Shown here: one piece after another, positions 1-11,904 of the stretch
Position numbering within the stretch: position 1 is the first letter of the stretch
How the letters are laid out: each line of letters opens with the position of its first letter
DNA from: Ischnura elegans
Taxonomy: Eukaryota; Arthropoda; Insecta; Odonata; Coenagrionidae
NCBI RefSeq assembly: GCF_921293095.1
Contig: NC_060246.1
Coordinates: 84,813,030 to 84,877,029 of the forward strand
Direction of reading: 5' to 3'
DNA length: 64,000 nucleotides
Notes under the pieces: model-generated
What the model was told of the DNA's origin: nothing
Database searches by the model: none
Seen by the model: the letters and a program-made list of their open reading frames with translations, nothing else
Translations under genes and position numbers: made by a program

Positions 1-866
1 TCGAATGGGTGGAGCATTACCAGTTCGAAAAACATATGCCATAATGCATATACTCACTATCAAATACAAAATAAGGCATCGTAAGGATAGGGAATTTAAA
101 ACATAGGAAGCCAAACATGCTCTTTTGGGAGGCTAACAGTATATCACATGAAACTTCTATTGTTACGTTAACTTCATATAATGCTTAGCTTGGAGGAGGA
201 GCTAACCAAACGAGTCAACGCAACCAATAAATATGAGCCCCACAATACTTTACAACTACCACCTCTCTATACACCCAAAACCTCTACATGCTAAAAATAG
301 TAAGAAATCAAATGAGTCATAGTGATACGTCAAAAGCGATTCAATTAAAAGAAATTAATTCATTTTATTAAGAAGATCAACGGAAGAAGTATAGGAATTC
401 ATATTAAGAAGGACAAAAGAACAGATTTATTCCCAAAATATCGTTTCTCATTTTTTATGTTTTATGGCTGTGGCGTATTCATAAATATACTGTTGTGTGT
501 TTAAATTATATAAATTGCCATAGTAAAACTTAAGAATTCGAATTTTTATATTTACTAACACCAAGTCTAATTTTCACCGAAAAAGCCTACAGTGTACAAC
601 ACAAAGACATCGAAAGTAACCGACTGACCGATCAGTTGGGAGATCTAGGATCGAATTCCATAAAGGGTGATATTATTTCACGAAAATTTTCATCCTTGAT
701 ATCTGAGCTTCTCCCCTGGGTGTGTGACTGCATAAAAAGTTGCTGGTTCAATTGTTAATATAATTTTTAAATTTTATGCTGACTTTCAATCAATGCTATC
801 TCATTTACCGACTTCAGCACGTCGGGACGCATTGCGGAGAGCATTTGTTCGCAATTGTCACATCTC
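1..866. other. AT-rich stretch, no gene recognised
   Basis: No coding sequence is visible. Around 608-690 there is a weak tRNA-like piece (a degenerate box B near 650 followed by a GGGTGATATT motif) that resembles the tracts near 6300 and 24100, possibly a decayed second SINE family. Nothing else stands out. Confidence 0.4.
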
Positions 867-989
867 AATAAACTAGAGCTGTGTCGTTCATGAATGAATC
901 GTTCATTTTGAACGGTTCATTGGCATGAACCGAATGAATCGAAATACGCTCCTCGTTCAAAGGGTTCATAAAGAATCGTGTGGTTCATG

Positions 990-1158
990 AAGAATCAAAG
1001 AATCATTTAGAATCGAAGAATCATTTAGAATCGAAGAATCCTTTAGAATCGAAGAATCATTTAGAATCGAAGAATCATTTAAGAATCGCAGATTCGTTTA
1101 AGAACCGAAGAATCATAAGAATTGAAGAATCATGTAAGAATCGAAGAATCATTTGAAC
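990..1158. repeat. Left subterminal 18-bp array of hAT copy 1
   Basis: Tandem units of about 18 bp with consensus AGAATCGAAGAATCATTT, each made of two similar 9-bp halves. Repeated subterminal motifs are the usual transposase-binding sites of hAT elements, so that role is inferred. Short reading frames through such arrays are artefacts. Confidence 0.8.
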
Positions 1159-2309
1159 AATCGTCGGAGTAGTAGAAGTATAAATGTCTTGAATAACTTC
1201 GCGGGCCGCGGATGACAGTAGGTCTTTCTAGTCATTTAAGAGCAGTGGCGGATCCAGAGAGCCTCTAAATATTACCATTATATCTTGAGTTTTTTAATGC
1301 ACCATTATATTTAGAGTTAAAGAAAATAATAATTTTGTTCAGTTGTCGGGGAAGGTTTACTCCCAATCCCCCCCACGTTACCTAGGTTACCCCAGGTACC
1401 TAGCCCCCTTCTTGTCACAATCTTGAATACACCTGCACTGGTTGAGAGTGAATATTCCATGAATTTCTCGCTTATTATATGGAACCTATGGAACTTAACG
1501 GTCTTCGTCCTCCGACAGTTGATAAATAAGAAAACACATCAATAGGAATATACTGAAAAATAGGAATTACTTAAATTCAATGAGACAAGAATAGCAATAT
1601 TCCTTATTAAATGTTTTGTATAAGAACGGAATATCTAGGACGTATATATATATACTCGCTTAAGAGGTTAAATCTTAATTGCCTCTTCTTGAATTACTTC
1701 GTGAAACATTTATTTTATTTTCTGTCACTATGGTTTCATTAACTAATTTTTTGTAGCATAATTGATTTCATTGCGGTAGCATCATGATCATTCTCTTTTG
1801 ATGCTAAAAGGTTAAAAGCCCTCTGAGAGACTGACGCATAATGTCAGGTGGCTCGGGCTTTAATTCTTTCTTTGAGCAGCTTAAGGTTCGTCGCTGAATT
1901 TTCATAAAATCACACTTTTCCTAGAGTTAATATGACAAATGTTTTACCCGTATGTTGTAGGGGTCTCGTGCGCCATGATGCCTAACAATATTGCTAACAC
2001 CGCTGTCAGAGGTGTTGCGTGAGTTACCCGGAATAATTTCATGACCACTTTGCTCCCGATAAGTCTGTCTGTTTTTAGGGAAAATTTCTTTATGGTGTAA
2101 CGCCAATTAATAGAATCTAATTTAATAATGAATCACCGAATACGAAGGAAACATGTTTAGTCGTATTTCTCGATTATTACCTTAAATTTTTATATGCATA
2201 TATTCATGAAGATATTCTTACTAATAATTACATACTAAATTATGTAAGTCCATGCGTACAGCCTTCAATGTTTTCGGTTAAATCTGGATTATTTCGCTTC
2301 ATTGCAATC

Positions 2310-2440
2310 ATTTGATTCACATTGTTCGTTTAGCTCGCAGAGTTCCTTTAGTTCACGTTGTTCATTTAGTTCGCAGAGTTCATTTTGTTCACGTTGTTCA
2401 TTCGGTTCGCGGTGTTCATTTGGTTCATGTGATTCTTTAT
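2310..2440. repeat. Right subterminal array of hAT copy 1
   Basis: Tandem motif of about 18 bp built on GTTCATTTAGTTCACGTT and GTTCGCAGA variants. It differs from the left array but has the same period. It is shorter than the matching array in copy 2. Confidence 0.8.
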
Positions 2441-2769
2441 GAACGACATGAAAGAACAGTTCATTCACATGAATAGAACCGAATGAATCGAATCACGGAA
2501 ATGAACCGAAAATCCCACCTCTACAATAAACCCTTTCCAAATGATCCCCTTGGCCTCCTTCAATTTGCATTCCCAGTGATTCACTCCACCGAGTAGCATC
2601 GCTGCTATCTCCGCTCCCTCCTCGATTCTTCCTCCTCCCCTCCTAGGTCTCCGTGATAGAGCTGTGTCGTTCATGAATGAATCGTTCATTTTGAACGGTT
2701 CATTGGCATGAACCGAATGAATCGAAATACGCTCCTCGTTCAAAGGGTTCATAAAGAATCGTGTGGTTC

Positions 2770-2945
2770 ACAAAGAATCATTAGAATCGAAGAATCATTT
2801 AGAATCGAAGAATCATTTAGAATCGAAGAATCACTTAGAATCGAAGAATCACTTAGAATCGAAGAATCATTTAAGAATCGCAGATTCGTTTAAGAACCGA
2901 AGAATCATAAGAATTGAAGAATCATGTAAGAATCGAAGAATCATT
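2770..2945. repeat. Left subterminal 18-bp array of hAT copy 2
   Basis: AGAATCGAAGAATCATTT units matching the array at 990-1158, with a small rearrangement at its start. The open frames through it simply repeat RIEES or ESKNHL and are not genes. Confidence 0.8.
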
Positions 2946-4109
2946 TGAACAATCGTCGGAGTAGTAGAAGTATAAAGGTCTTGAATTACTTCGCGAGCCG
3001 CGGATGACAGTAGGTCTTTCTAGTCATTTAAGAGCAGTGGCGGATCCAGAGAGCCTCTAAATATTACCATTATATCTTGAGTTTTTTAATACACCATTAT
3101 ATTTAGAGTTAAAGAAAATAATAATAATTTTGTTCAGTTGTCGGGGAAGTTTTACTCCCAATCCCCCCCACGTTACCTAGGTTACCCCAGGTACCTAGCC
3201 CCCTTCTTGTCACAATCTTGAATACACCTGCACTGGTTGAGAGTGAATATTCCATGAATTACTCGCTTATTATATGGAACCTATGGAACTTAACGTTCTT
3301 AATCCCCCTACAGTTGATACATAAGAAAACATATCAGTAGGAATATACTGAAAAATAGGAATTACTTAAATTCAATGAGACAAGAATAGCAATTTTTCCT
3401 TATTAAATGTTTTGTATAAGAACGGAATATCTAGGACGTATATATATACTCGCTTGAGAGGTTAAATCTTAATTGCCTCTTCTTGAATTACTTCGTGAAA
3501 CATTTATTTTATTTTCTATGTCACTATGGTTTCATTAACTAATTTTTTGTAGCATAATTGATTTCATTGCGGTAGCATCATGATCATTCTCTTTTGATGC
3601 TAAAAGGTTAAAAGCCCTCTGAGAGACAGACGCATAATGTCAGGTGGCTCGGGCTTTAATTCTTTCTTTGAGCAGCTTAAAGTTCGTCGCTGAATTTTCA
3701 TAAAATCACACTTTTCCTAGAGTTAATATGACAAATGTTATGCCGTTTTACCCGTATGTTGTAGGGGTCTCGTGCGCCATGATGCCTAACAATATTGCTA
3801 ACACCGCTGTCAGAGGTGTTGCGTGAGTTACCCGGAATAATTTCATGACCACTTTGCTCCCGATAAGTCTGTCTGTTTTAGGGAAAATTTCTTTATGGTG
3901 TAACGCCAATAAATAGAATCTAAGTTAATAATGAATCACCGAATACGAAGGAAACATGTTTAGTCGTATTTCTCGATTATAACCTTAATTTTTTATATGC
4001 ATATATTCATGAAGATATTCTTACTAATAATTACATACATAATTATGTAAGTTCACGCGTACAGCCTTCAATGTTTTCGGTTAACTCTGGATTATTTCGC
4101 TTCATTGCA

Positions 4110-4325
4110 ATCATTTGATTCACATTGTTCGTTTAGCTCGCAGAGTTCCTTTAGTTCACGTTGTTCATTTAGTTCGCAGAATTCATTTAGTTCACGTTGT
4201 TCATTTAGTTCACGTTGTTCATTTAGTTCGCAGAGTTCATTTTGTTCACGTTGTTCATTCGGTTCGTAGAGTTCATTTAGTTCACGTTGTTCATTCGGTT
4301 CGCGGTGTTCATTTGGTTCATGTGA
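4110..4325. repeat. Right subterminal array of hAT copy 2, expanded
   Basis: The same GTTCATTTAGTTCACGTT-type units as at 2310-2440, with roughly six more units. Open frames on both strands here (ELNEQR-like repeats) are artefacts of the 18-bp period, which is a multiple of three. Confidence 0.8.
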
Positions 4326-4424
4326 TTCTTTATGAACGACATGAAAGAACAGTTCATTCACATGAATAGAACCGAATGAATCGAATCACGGAAATGAACC
4401 GAAAATCCCACCTCTACTCCGTGA

Positions 4425-5401
4425 GTCCATTATATCTGCTGCGACGAGCGGAAGGAAAACAAACAAAGAGGCCGACGTTTGGCGGACAGTGGCGTCCGGC
4501 AAATTAAAAAAGGGGGGGCGCCTGGGTATCTCCCGGCCGGTGATTCATCGTCGCAGGGAGACTGTGAAAGCCTTGTGCTTGGTGGGAGATTACCAATTCC
4601 AGGGCACGCGAGATATCACCCGACGCATTCCTAAGCCTTGATAGCCGACGCCGATCTCGCGACTCCATTTGATAAAGAGGAGAACTTCCTTTCATCCTTT
4701 ACTGGTAGAGCTGGATCCAGACAAATTCAGTCGGGGCACTACCGGATAGTTTATTAAACATTCAAAACATTAAATCTGTTCGACAAATATTTCTAGGTAC
4801 TTAAAGTGACAAATTTTGATTAATTTTCATTAAATTTTTATTCGATACCTAATAGATAGTTCTATTAGCGCATTATCTTTAGGTTATGCTCAGTTTCAAA
4901 GCGTTAAACAAATTGTCCACGCAATTTTGTTTGTTTGAGTGGTGGGGAAATTTCCCGTTTCCCCCAAGATCCACTCTTTTCGTCAAACTGACGTGACAGA
5001 AGGCTATTTTGATGAGAAAAAAAATGCAATTATAGACTACGAATAATATTCAATGTTGAAAAGATAATTTGTGGCGGCAGAGTTAAGAGAGGTATTAACA
5101 GAGGATTATTGTAACACTAGATGATTAACAATTTGATAGCTTTGCCAGCATATTTCCCGAATGGTAGAAAGTGTAAGGTTATTTGGGCATTGGACACCAT
5201 GTTACCACCAACGTCTGAAGGAAACTAATTTTTGAAATTTGCGCTGTCTGGAAAATCAAGTCAATAAATTTTCAAAGGACAGAGCCAGTAACTTATCATA
5301 TAGACAAGCCTGGGGGAATGAAACTCACCCAAGGGTCCTTAGATTAGTAAGCGAGGACCCTTACCTATAGACAAGTAAGCGAAAGGGAAAATGGGAACAC
5401 C
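4425..5401. other. Stretch without a recognised gene
   Basis: A short piece beginning CAGTGGCGTCCGGC near 4490 looks like one end of a hAT-like MITE. The tract at about 4710-4980 starts at a GGATCCAG and ends at a GATCCACT motif with a C/G-rich stretch near the end, as in the degenerate MITEs elsewhere in the window. Neither has a matching target duplication that I could find. A 9-bp stem (AAGGGTCCT / AGGACCCTT) lies near 5333. Confidence 0.35.
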
Positions 5402-5409
5402 AGTCACTA

Positions 5410-5674
5410 AAGTGGCGTAACTATGGGGGGGATGAGGGGGATAGATCCCCCCCAAAGCCTCGGAGAAAAAAAATGATTATAAAACTATTGCATCGTTTTG
5501 ATATATAATAACTGCATCTACTTAAAGTTAAATTTTATGTACCAAAATTATATAAAATGCATATCCAGGAATATAATTTTTCAAAAATTTTCTCGGACCT
5601 GGATTGCTTGGGGGGGGGGGGGAGAGTCGCCCCCTAGGCCCATAATCCCCCCCAAAGCATATTTCTAGTTACTG
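5410..5674. mobile_element. hAT-like MITE, CAGTGGCGTAACTA type
   Basis: A 265-bp element with a perfect 8-bp target-site duplication AGTCACTA (5402-5409 and 5675-5682). The left end reads AAGTGGCGTAACTATG; the right end on the other strand reads CAGTAACTAGAAATATG, a related sequence with a short gap. G/C homopolymer runs sit just inside both ends and the interior is AT-rich, with no coding capacity. Confidence 0.8.
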
Positions 5675-5682
5675 AGTCACTA

Positions 5683-8600
5683 GACGACTTATGATCTATA
5701 TCATAGCTAGCAGCAAATTTGCTGAGGCTCTAAGTACACAGTACATAACCCATGATCAATGAACATTCACTTTAATATATAAAAGAGTTTTACTGACCGC
5801 ACTCATTCACAGACCAGAAGTTTAGGCACCTGCGATGAAATATGTATTTGAAATTTTTTAAATTAAAAAAACATGAATTTTCGTAGTGTAATTTTGGCGA
5901 ATGATTCAGCCATGATATAGGATCAATGAAGTAGATCTTCAAGCCATTTTGATGAAAAGGGAGCCAAAGAGCCAGATCAAAATGTACTAACAGCCTAAGT
6001 TAAGTCTAACTCTCACCGGTTGAATATGCACTGCTTAGCATGGTAAATTATGAACGTTGAACAGAGGTCATGAACCCGAGTCTTTATCGCCAGAAGATGG
6101 TGGCAACGCAACAAACATTTCAGCTTATTGTTCACGCTCTGAGATGGAGCGATTAAATTCTTGGTATTGGACCAACTTTGCCGAGTATACATTCCAGAGG
6201 AGAAGGGACGATCACTTACGGAGGTCAAAGGTGAGCCGGAAGCATTCTCAAAATACATCAACCAGATAGAGGGGATTCGCGCAGGAGTCATATTGCTACA
6301 TCTCCCCCTGGGAACCTGGGTTCGAATCCCAGGACTAGAGAAAATTTTCAGGGGTGATACAATACCCGATTAGGGACTTGCACATGGTACAAAAGATTGA
6401 ACGTCGGATGGGACGTTTGGTCGTTGTTCCCCTGGCGTCTTTCGGTGAGAGCTAGCTAACAACGACATTGGGCTTATTTCCTACCTAATATCCCGCTGCA
6501 AAATGCCTTTATTTTTAATGTTCTTCGAATCGGAGTGTATAAATCAAAATACGAGATGAGCTGTGTTAGGAGGCATGAAATTTGTAAAATCTTTGTCGTA
6601 TTCTCCATAGGCTACCCAAAATGCTCGGAGCTTTTTTAAGCTACCATTTAGCCCTTAATTATGCAACCCGACCCGTTTGAATTAAAGGAAACTCGGTAGT
6701 GATTACAGTTTTAAATAACGCCGTACTGTGATTTACCTTTCTTTCATTACAATACTTGAGGCAACAAATGAAATATATTAATTACTATTGTGGTACCTAA
6801 AATCCTCTTCCCTTTCGTTTTAGAACAGGCTCAAGGAGTAGTTTTAGTGACAGGTAGGCATCAGTACAATTTCTGATTTCAGTTCGCGATAAAGGCCTAT
6901 CGAGAAAAATAGATCGGTGATCCCGCCCTTTAAAATCGACTGATGAATAATTATTGTTAGTAATACATTTCCTTCTGAAGTGGTCCATGAGGTCTGAAGT
7001 AGCATCATTTTGTTCTAGTTCTAGTGCAAGTTCTATTGTAAATCAAAAGTTATTTAAATGCAAACAATGCAGATTGTTTTACATTTTAAACCAGTTAAAG
7101 AGTTGTTTAGGCTATTTAAGGGCTTTTCGCAGTGCAATAAGTTTCAAAAATGAGTTAGTTTAGCTTTTCAGCAGCTTTGCACTATGGTAGTGGCGATAAT
7201 AAGTTCAAAAGATTCAGACGTTATATGGTGGAAGTTCGACATATTTGTATAAATGCTTCAGAAAACGTGTGGTGCGATCTTAATAAAGTTCTGTGGAAAA
7301 TATGAAGTTTTGTCTTTTGCTCATGAATGATAATGATTTTCAACAAGTCCAACACGTATCATTATTTTTTATCCAGGGAGGGTAGGCCAAATACAAAATT
7401 ACCTGCAATTATAAATTCACCTGGTAGATAGGTAGCGAGGCCATAAGGGAGGCATCGAGAGTTTGAGGCCGTATAGCCCACGTTCCACTTTCACTCTGTT
7501 ATAATTAAAGTATTCTACGGATTAAGGTAGGTGTCCATGAATTATACACGAAGCATTCTGGTAGCCTCCCCTTCCTTCAATTACTTCCCTTTTTAGTTCA
7601 CAATAAGGCCTACTCCCTTTCATTCTATAAAGCAACAACTTTTCCTTGAAAAACCTTCAGATCATGTCTCTCATAGTTTTCCTCTTTCCACATCTCCGCT
7701 TCCAGACAGTACGAAACCGACTTTTAAGGCGAACATGACGTAAATATCTGGACCTAGCGACATGATTCACGGGAAGAATATTCCAGTGGCCGTAATGCTG
7801 TAAGTATCTACCCGGACTTCTCGCCGTGAAATTCATTACTGCGCCCATCAAAACGGGAGCTCGCCGCGGAAGGAACTTAATGCACGATAAAAATTCGTTC
7901 CGAAGAATGCATATTTTCTTTCCATAATGCGCGTTCACGGAAATAGATTTTCGCCGCCTCCATTCCCTGATTTATCAGCCGGATATAATCCGGAGAAACG
8001 GCCTTTGTCACAGCAGCAGACGTGAGCTTTGGTTTTTATCACCTCGGGGAAATTTCGTCACATAAAGTGGGTGGCTTCCAACACCTACCCTTTTCCCGCA
8101 ACGGGTACAACATGGAGGGGTGGGGGAAGGGTGGGAGAGGAAGGGGTTGGGATGATGGGTTTGCGGTTTGAATGAAGGAGGGAAGGGAGGGGAGGGAGGG
8201 AGGAGGGGAAGGGGGATTTGCCCTAAACCGCGGACTCGGGCAGGTTAGCACTCTCCGGCTTCATATTCCTCTGGGGCTGGTTTATGACGTCATGATTCCC
8301 GGTCACCGATCGGGTCCATGCGAGAAGGTCTCCCCTGCAGAATGAGGTTCACTCGACACCGCTGTTTCTCCGGGATTCACTGCTATGCCCACCTCCACCG
8401 GCGTTTATCACGGTCGGCACATAAATGGACGGAGATAAGTGATCATCAAATCCGCCGGGAGTGGTGCTTTTTTCACATTCGTCTCGGCGCAATCAAAGAG
8501 ACTAGTGGCACAAAGTAGCTTTGATGGTTTTTTGTGCTCAACGATATACCTACCTGGTATTTTTTAGTCAGCCACGCACAATAGGAATGCAAAAATATTT

Positions 8601-9304
8601 TTAAAATACGCAGAAATCGTTCCAGAACATCAAATTGCATCTAGTTTGAGCTCTAACATTAATAGTCTATATCAATGTTTGGGCTGAAAAAGTGAGATGG
8701 TGAGAGATAAAAACTGAATACGGATTAATTGTTAAAATTAAATGGTCTTCCAATCCGCCGGAAAACCCACGCTGGTAATGCTTTTTCGGCGTAATCAAAG
8801 AGTAAGTAAAATTTTGGATAGCAACAAAAATTTTCATTTTTACCTTTTTGCATAACGGGGTATTTTCTGCATAGTGGTATCAAAATTATATTGAAGTATC
8901 ATGTCATTGTTTCATATTACAAAAAAAATGGGTGAGCTTATACCGCAAATGTTCAAACCAATCTATAGGCGCAAGAACTGAGTGAGTAGCATAAAAAAGT
9001 AGCATTGGGTCATGAGTGCATTAAATCGCATCGTTTAAATGGCCACGTGAAAAATATTTTGGAAGCAAAAGTAACTTTTTCCGCTATTATCACGTCGACG
9101 TTTGTCATTGGCGGTACATGGGATAGAAGAATCAGTCAACTAATCCATCAGCAATTCTAGAGCCACGGAAGTGAAGTCATTTTTTCATACTTTATTGTGA
9201 AAATACAGGAAAAATTCAAATAACCGTTTATTGCATAAATTAGGATCCATGTTTTTGTATACAATGGTACTTTAACCATGCCAAGTAGAAAGTAGTAGTA
9301 TAAA
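5683..9304. other. Long AT-rich stretch, no gene recognised
   Basis: No exon or conserved protein motif was found. About 6255-6355 contains a perfect T-arm-like fold around GGTTCGAATCC but no matching acceptor stem, so it is probably a decayed tRNA-derived SINE and not a tRNA gene. About 8100-8225 is a GGGA/GAGG purine-rich tract. The open frames in this interval have no recognisable content. Confidence 0.4.
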
Positions 9305-9566
9305 CAGGGGCGGATCCAAGATTTCTTTCTGGGAGGGGGGGGGAGACAAGTGTCTGACAAGCGATCTTCTCATACTTGAGTTGAAAAACGAGGTACGTTA
9401 ATTACTATATAAAATATTCTCTTTATTTTGACATGAAAGTTATTAATATGAAATTATATGATTCAGGCTGCGTAATACACAAAACAAAACAAACAATGAT
9501 AACAGTATAAAAATTTTGTTCATTTTTAAGCGTCTGGGGGACACGTGCACCTGTCCCCGTCCCCCC
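9305..9566. mobile_element. Degenerate hAT-like MITE, CAGGGGCGGAYCCA type
   Basis: It starts with CAGGGGCGGATCCAAG and shares its order of motifs (a TTCTCTTTATTTTG core, then ATGAAAGTTATTAATAT, then a TTTTTAAGCGTCTG motif) with the better-preserved copy at 40539-40795. The 3' end is a C-rich tract without a clear terminal repeat, and no target duplication was found, so the right boundary is approximate. Confidence 0.6.
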
Positions 9567-9579
9567 GGCCAAGGCCAGA

Positions 9580-11627
9580 GAATTATTTAGATTTTTAGAC
9601 TACTGTCCACTAAGATTGTCGCAGAAAGAGAGACAATCTTTAAAAGCCATGGAATAAAGCGGAAGCAGTAAAGTAATTTAATCTATGAACTTATAATATG
9701 CTTGATTTGGGTGGAATACCGTAATATCTTATTAACTTAATAAATTATACAAAAATTAACGCCATTTGATTCCTGCACATAATAGTACCACATGTAGTAG
9801 TTAGAAAAATTCCAGATCGAAAATGAAGTTTCCAGATAAGTACGTGAAGTTCCATTTGTTGCCACGTACGATATTGTGATGAACAGGGCTTACCGATCAT
9901 CAAAATGTAATGAGTTCTCCCGGAAAAAAGGTTTTCTACGAATGTTTTCAACGCAATCAAAGAGGAGCTAAAATAGTTGTTAGTAGCACGATGTGGCATT
10001 AGCAGCCATTTTGGAAAAATAAGATAATTTTATTGCACACTCAGCATCAGCAAACTCAATTAGTAGGAAAATTATTTGGACCAAAAAGAATTCCAGTATT
10101 TTTACTTCGAGCACCCAAAGGTGTTTAATTTTATCCATAAATAATCCCACTATCCGAGCGTCTACAGAGCTATGTTAAGTCAAACTTTATTCAGGGGATT
10201 TGTGTAAGTCATTCATTCCATACCCAAGTGGGAATATGCAGATGCCAGAAGCAAGCAGTCAAGGCCGCAGCTACTGGGGTGAACGGCCACGGGATCCAAC
10301 CCCCCAAATGTTTAAAAGATAGGGTAGTATCAGTTGTAACCCCTGAAAATGAACCCCCAAAAATATTTTTCTCTCCCTCTACCCCCAATCCTCCACGAAA
10401 AATATCCTTGGCTTCTGTGTTGCAAGCACGTTTAAAATAATTTAAAAAATATCTAAATTCAGCAAAACAAAAAGATATTAGTTGGCATAGAAGTAACCAA
10501 TAACATTTACACAGCTTATTAGCAGGGTCTACAAAACGCGTGCCTATTCAAGACAACTTTGTATCTATGGGAGGTCCTGCTGTAACTTAATCCTTGCAGG
10601 TGCCCTCAATAGTGATGATAATTTACTATTGCTAATCTGTAATATAAGTCATCCATAAACATTTCTAGCTCTATAATTTTTTTATTCCTTAATAGAAAAA
10701 CATCCCAGATTAGGGGTAAACAGAGGAAATTCCATTTTATGAAAAAAATATTTCTGCAAGGTTATTTCCTCAAGCCGTTCGTTAAAGTGTTCTCCTACGT
10801 TTGAATGATAAAATATTTTGAATATCGCCTTTTCTAAAATTATAATAAAATAACACATTGTATGGGGCACGAATTGAATTATTAAAGCCATCAACTAGGC
10901 TTGGCGATGGCTAGCGTTTCACCACAAAATCTGACATATTAAGTAGCAATAAATGCGTCCGATCAAACCCATCAATGCCTCAGTAATTCAATAACGGCTA
11001 GAAAACTAATGCAAAAACGAGTTAATTTCTATCACACCATAAAAGGAGATTAGGTATGAATATTTATGAATGTTTACCACTTCCATTACCTCGCCTAAAT
11101 ATTTCAGTTAGCCAACCGAACTAGTATATTTCACATTTTTAATTAACTATCACCATTAGAACATAGGTACGCATTAATTTAGTTAACATTCAGGTTACGG
11201 AACAAGTTTCAGTTTTACATTCTCCTATTTTTTAAAATACCCTCTCCGTGTTCAGCAGAAAATATATAGCTTTCCACAGCTATCAAAGCTGAGTTAATCG
11301 TGAGCAATTACCATCGAAATTCACCATCAATACTATAAGGGAATATCGAAAATATTAATGCTAACAATACGCTCATTATAGCAGCTTACGGTAATCACTT
11401 CTCTGTAGAGAGCGATGACGATATTAATCTTTCAAAACTGTTTATTTCTTAAGCCATTTACTGACTACTCTATAGGCCAATTGCATACGATATGGAAGTA
11501 TTCTAGCCTTCAACGAAAGTTTACATGTACATGTAAAAAAATAGTTTTACCTAACTTAAAAACAAAATTACGCTTAGGTGGAATTAATCAATACAACCCC
11601 TCACCCCAATTCCTGAATACGCCAATG
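9580..11627. other. AT-rich stretch, no gene recognised
   Basis: No coding sequence is recognised. Near 10256 there is a GCAGTCAAGGCC motif followed by C-rich text, also present near 33434, suggesting remnants of one more low-copy repeat. Confidence 0.4.
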
Positions 11628-11803
11628 TCTTTATAAGCGGCGGGGTTGAGTCCTTGCCTGCCATACAAGAGGTCGCGGGTTCTAGTCCCACCTGGATAGT
11701 CTGCCTCTATCTGGACATGGTTTCGATTAATTGCTTGGGTAAAACCCCGATGTAAAAGGCAAATGATGCTGTTTCCCATGGTTACGGGGATGAATAAATA
11801 AAA
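11628..11803 (+). mobile_element. tRNA-derived SINE, copy A
   Basis: The head contains GGCGGGGTTGAGTCCTTGCC and a box-B-like GGTTCTAGTCC. The body carries the family motif GATGTAAAAGGCAAATGATG, and the copy ends in a GAATAAATAAA tail. The same order appears at 27181, 28285 (reverse), 36317 (reverse) and 40864. The A/T-rich TAAA-type tail fits LINE-driven retroposition. It lies just upstream of the hh promoter region. Confidence 0.75.
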
Positions 11804-11904
11804 GTATGAGCAGAAAAATAATGGTCCACGTGAGGACGAGCATCTAGCTCCCAATGGTTCCAAAAGTGCACCTATCATTCCTCCACATCCTTCCATGTTC
11901 GGAG

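Larger units (their letters stand above)
875..2523. mobile_element. Non-autonomous hAT-like DNA transposon, copy 1
   Basis: The element is 1649 bp and is bracketed by a perfect 8-bp target-site duplication, CAATAAAC (867-874 and 2524-2531). Its ends are short imperfect inverted repeats: TAGAGCTGTG on the left and TAGAGGTGGG when the right end is read on the other strand. An 8-bp duplication with TAGAG-type termini is characteristic of the hAT superfamily. Both ends carry arrays of about 18-bp repeats (left about 990-1158, right about 2310-2440). The motif GAACCGAATGAATCGA occurs near both ends in the same orientation. No transposase reading frame is present in the centre, so it would need an enzyme from elsewhere. 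A truncated MITE beginning CAGTGGCGGATCCAGA lies inside at about 1245 and is shared with copy 2, so it was present before the two copies separated. Confidence 0.9.
2657..4416. mobile_element. Non-autonomous hAT-like DNA transposon, copy 2
   Basis: A second copy of the 875-2523 element, 1760 bp long, in the same orientation and nearly identical through the central 1.1 kb. It has its own 8-bp target-site duplication, CTCCGTGA (2649-2656 and 4417-4424), so it is an independent insertion and not half of a tandem duplication. Most of the 111-bp length difference comes from extra 18-bp units in the right array (about 4110-4325). Smaller indels lie in a TA microsatellite and near 3740. The near identity suggests recent activity of the family. 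No transposase gene is visible. Confidence 0.9.

Noticed and set aside
2708..2948. Repetitive proteins RIEESF / ESKNHL
   Set aside because: They are translations of the 18-bp subterminal array, open in several frames because 18 is a multiple of three.
4092..4369. Repetitive ELNEQR protein and its opposite-strand partner
   Set aside because: Same cause: the right-hand 18-bp array of the hAT element.
867..4424. Simple tandem duplication of 1.7 kb
   Set aside because: Each copy has its own distinct 8-bp target duplication, so they are independent transposon insertions.
6255..6355. tRNA gene
   Set aside because: There is a good T-arm but no acceptor-stem partner upstream and no convincing anticodon arm; more likely a SINE relic.
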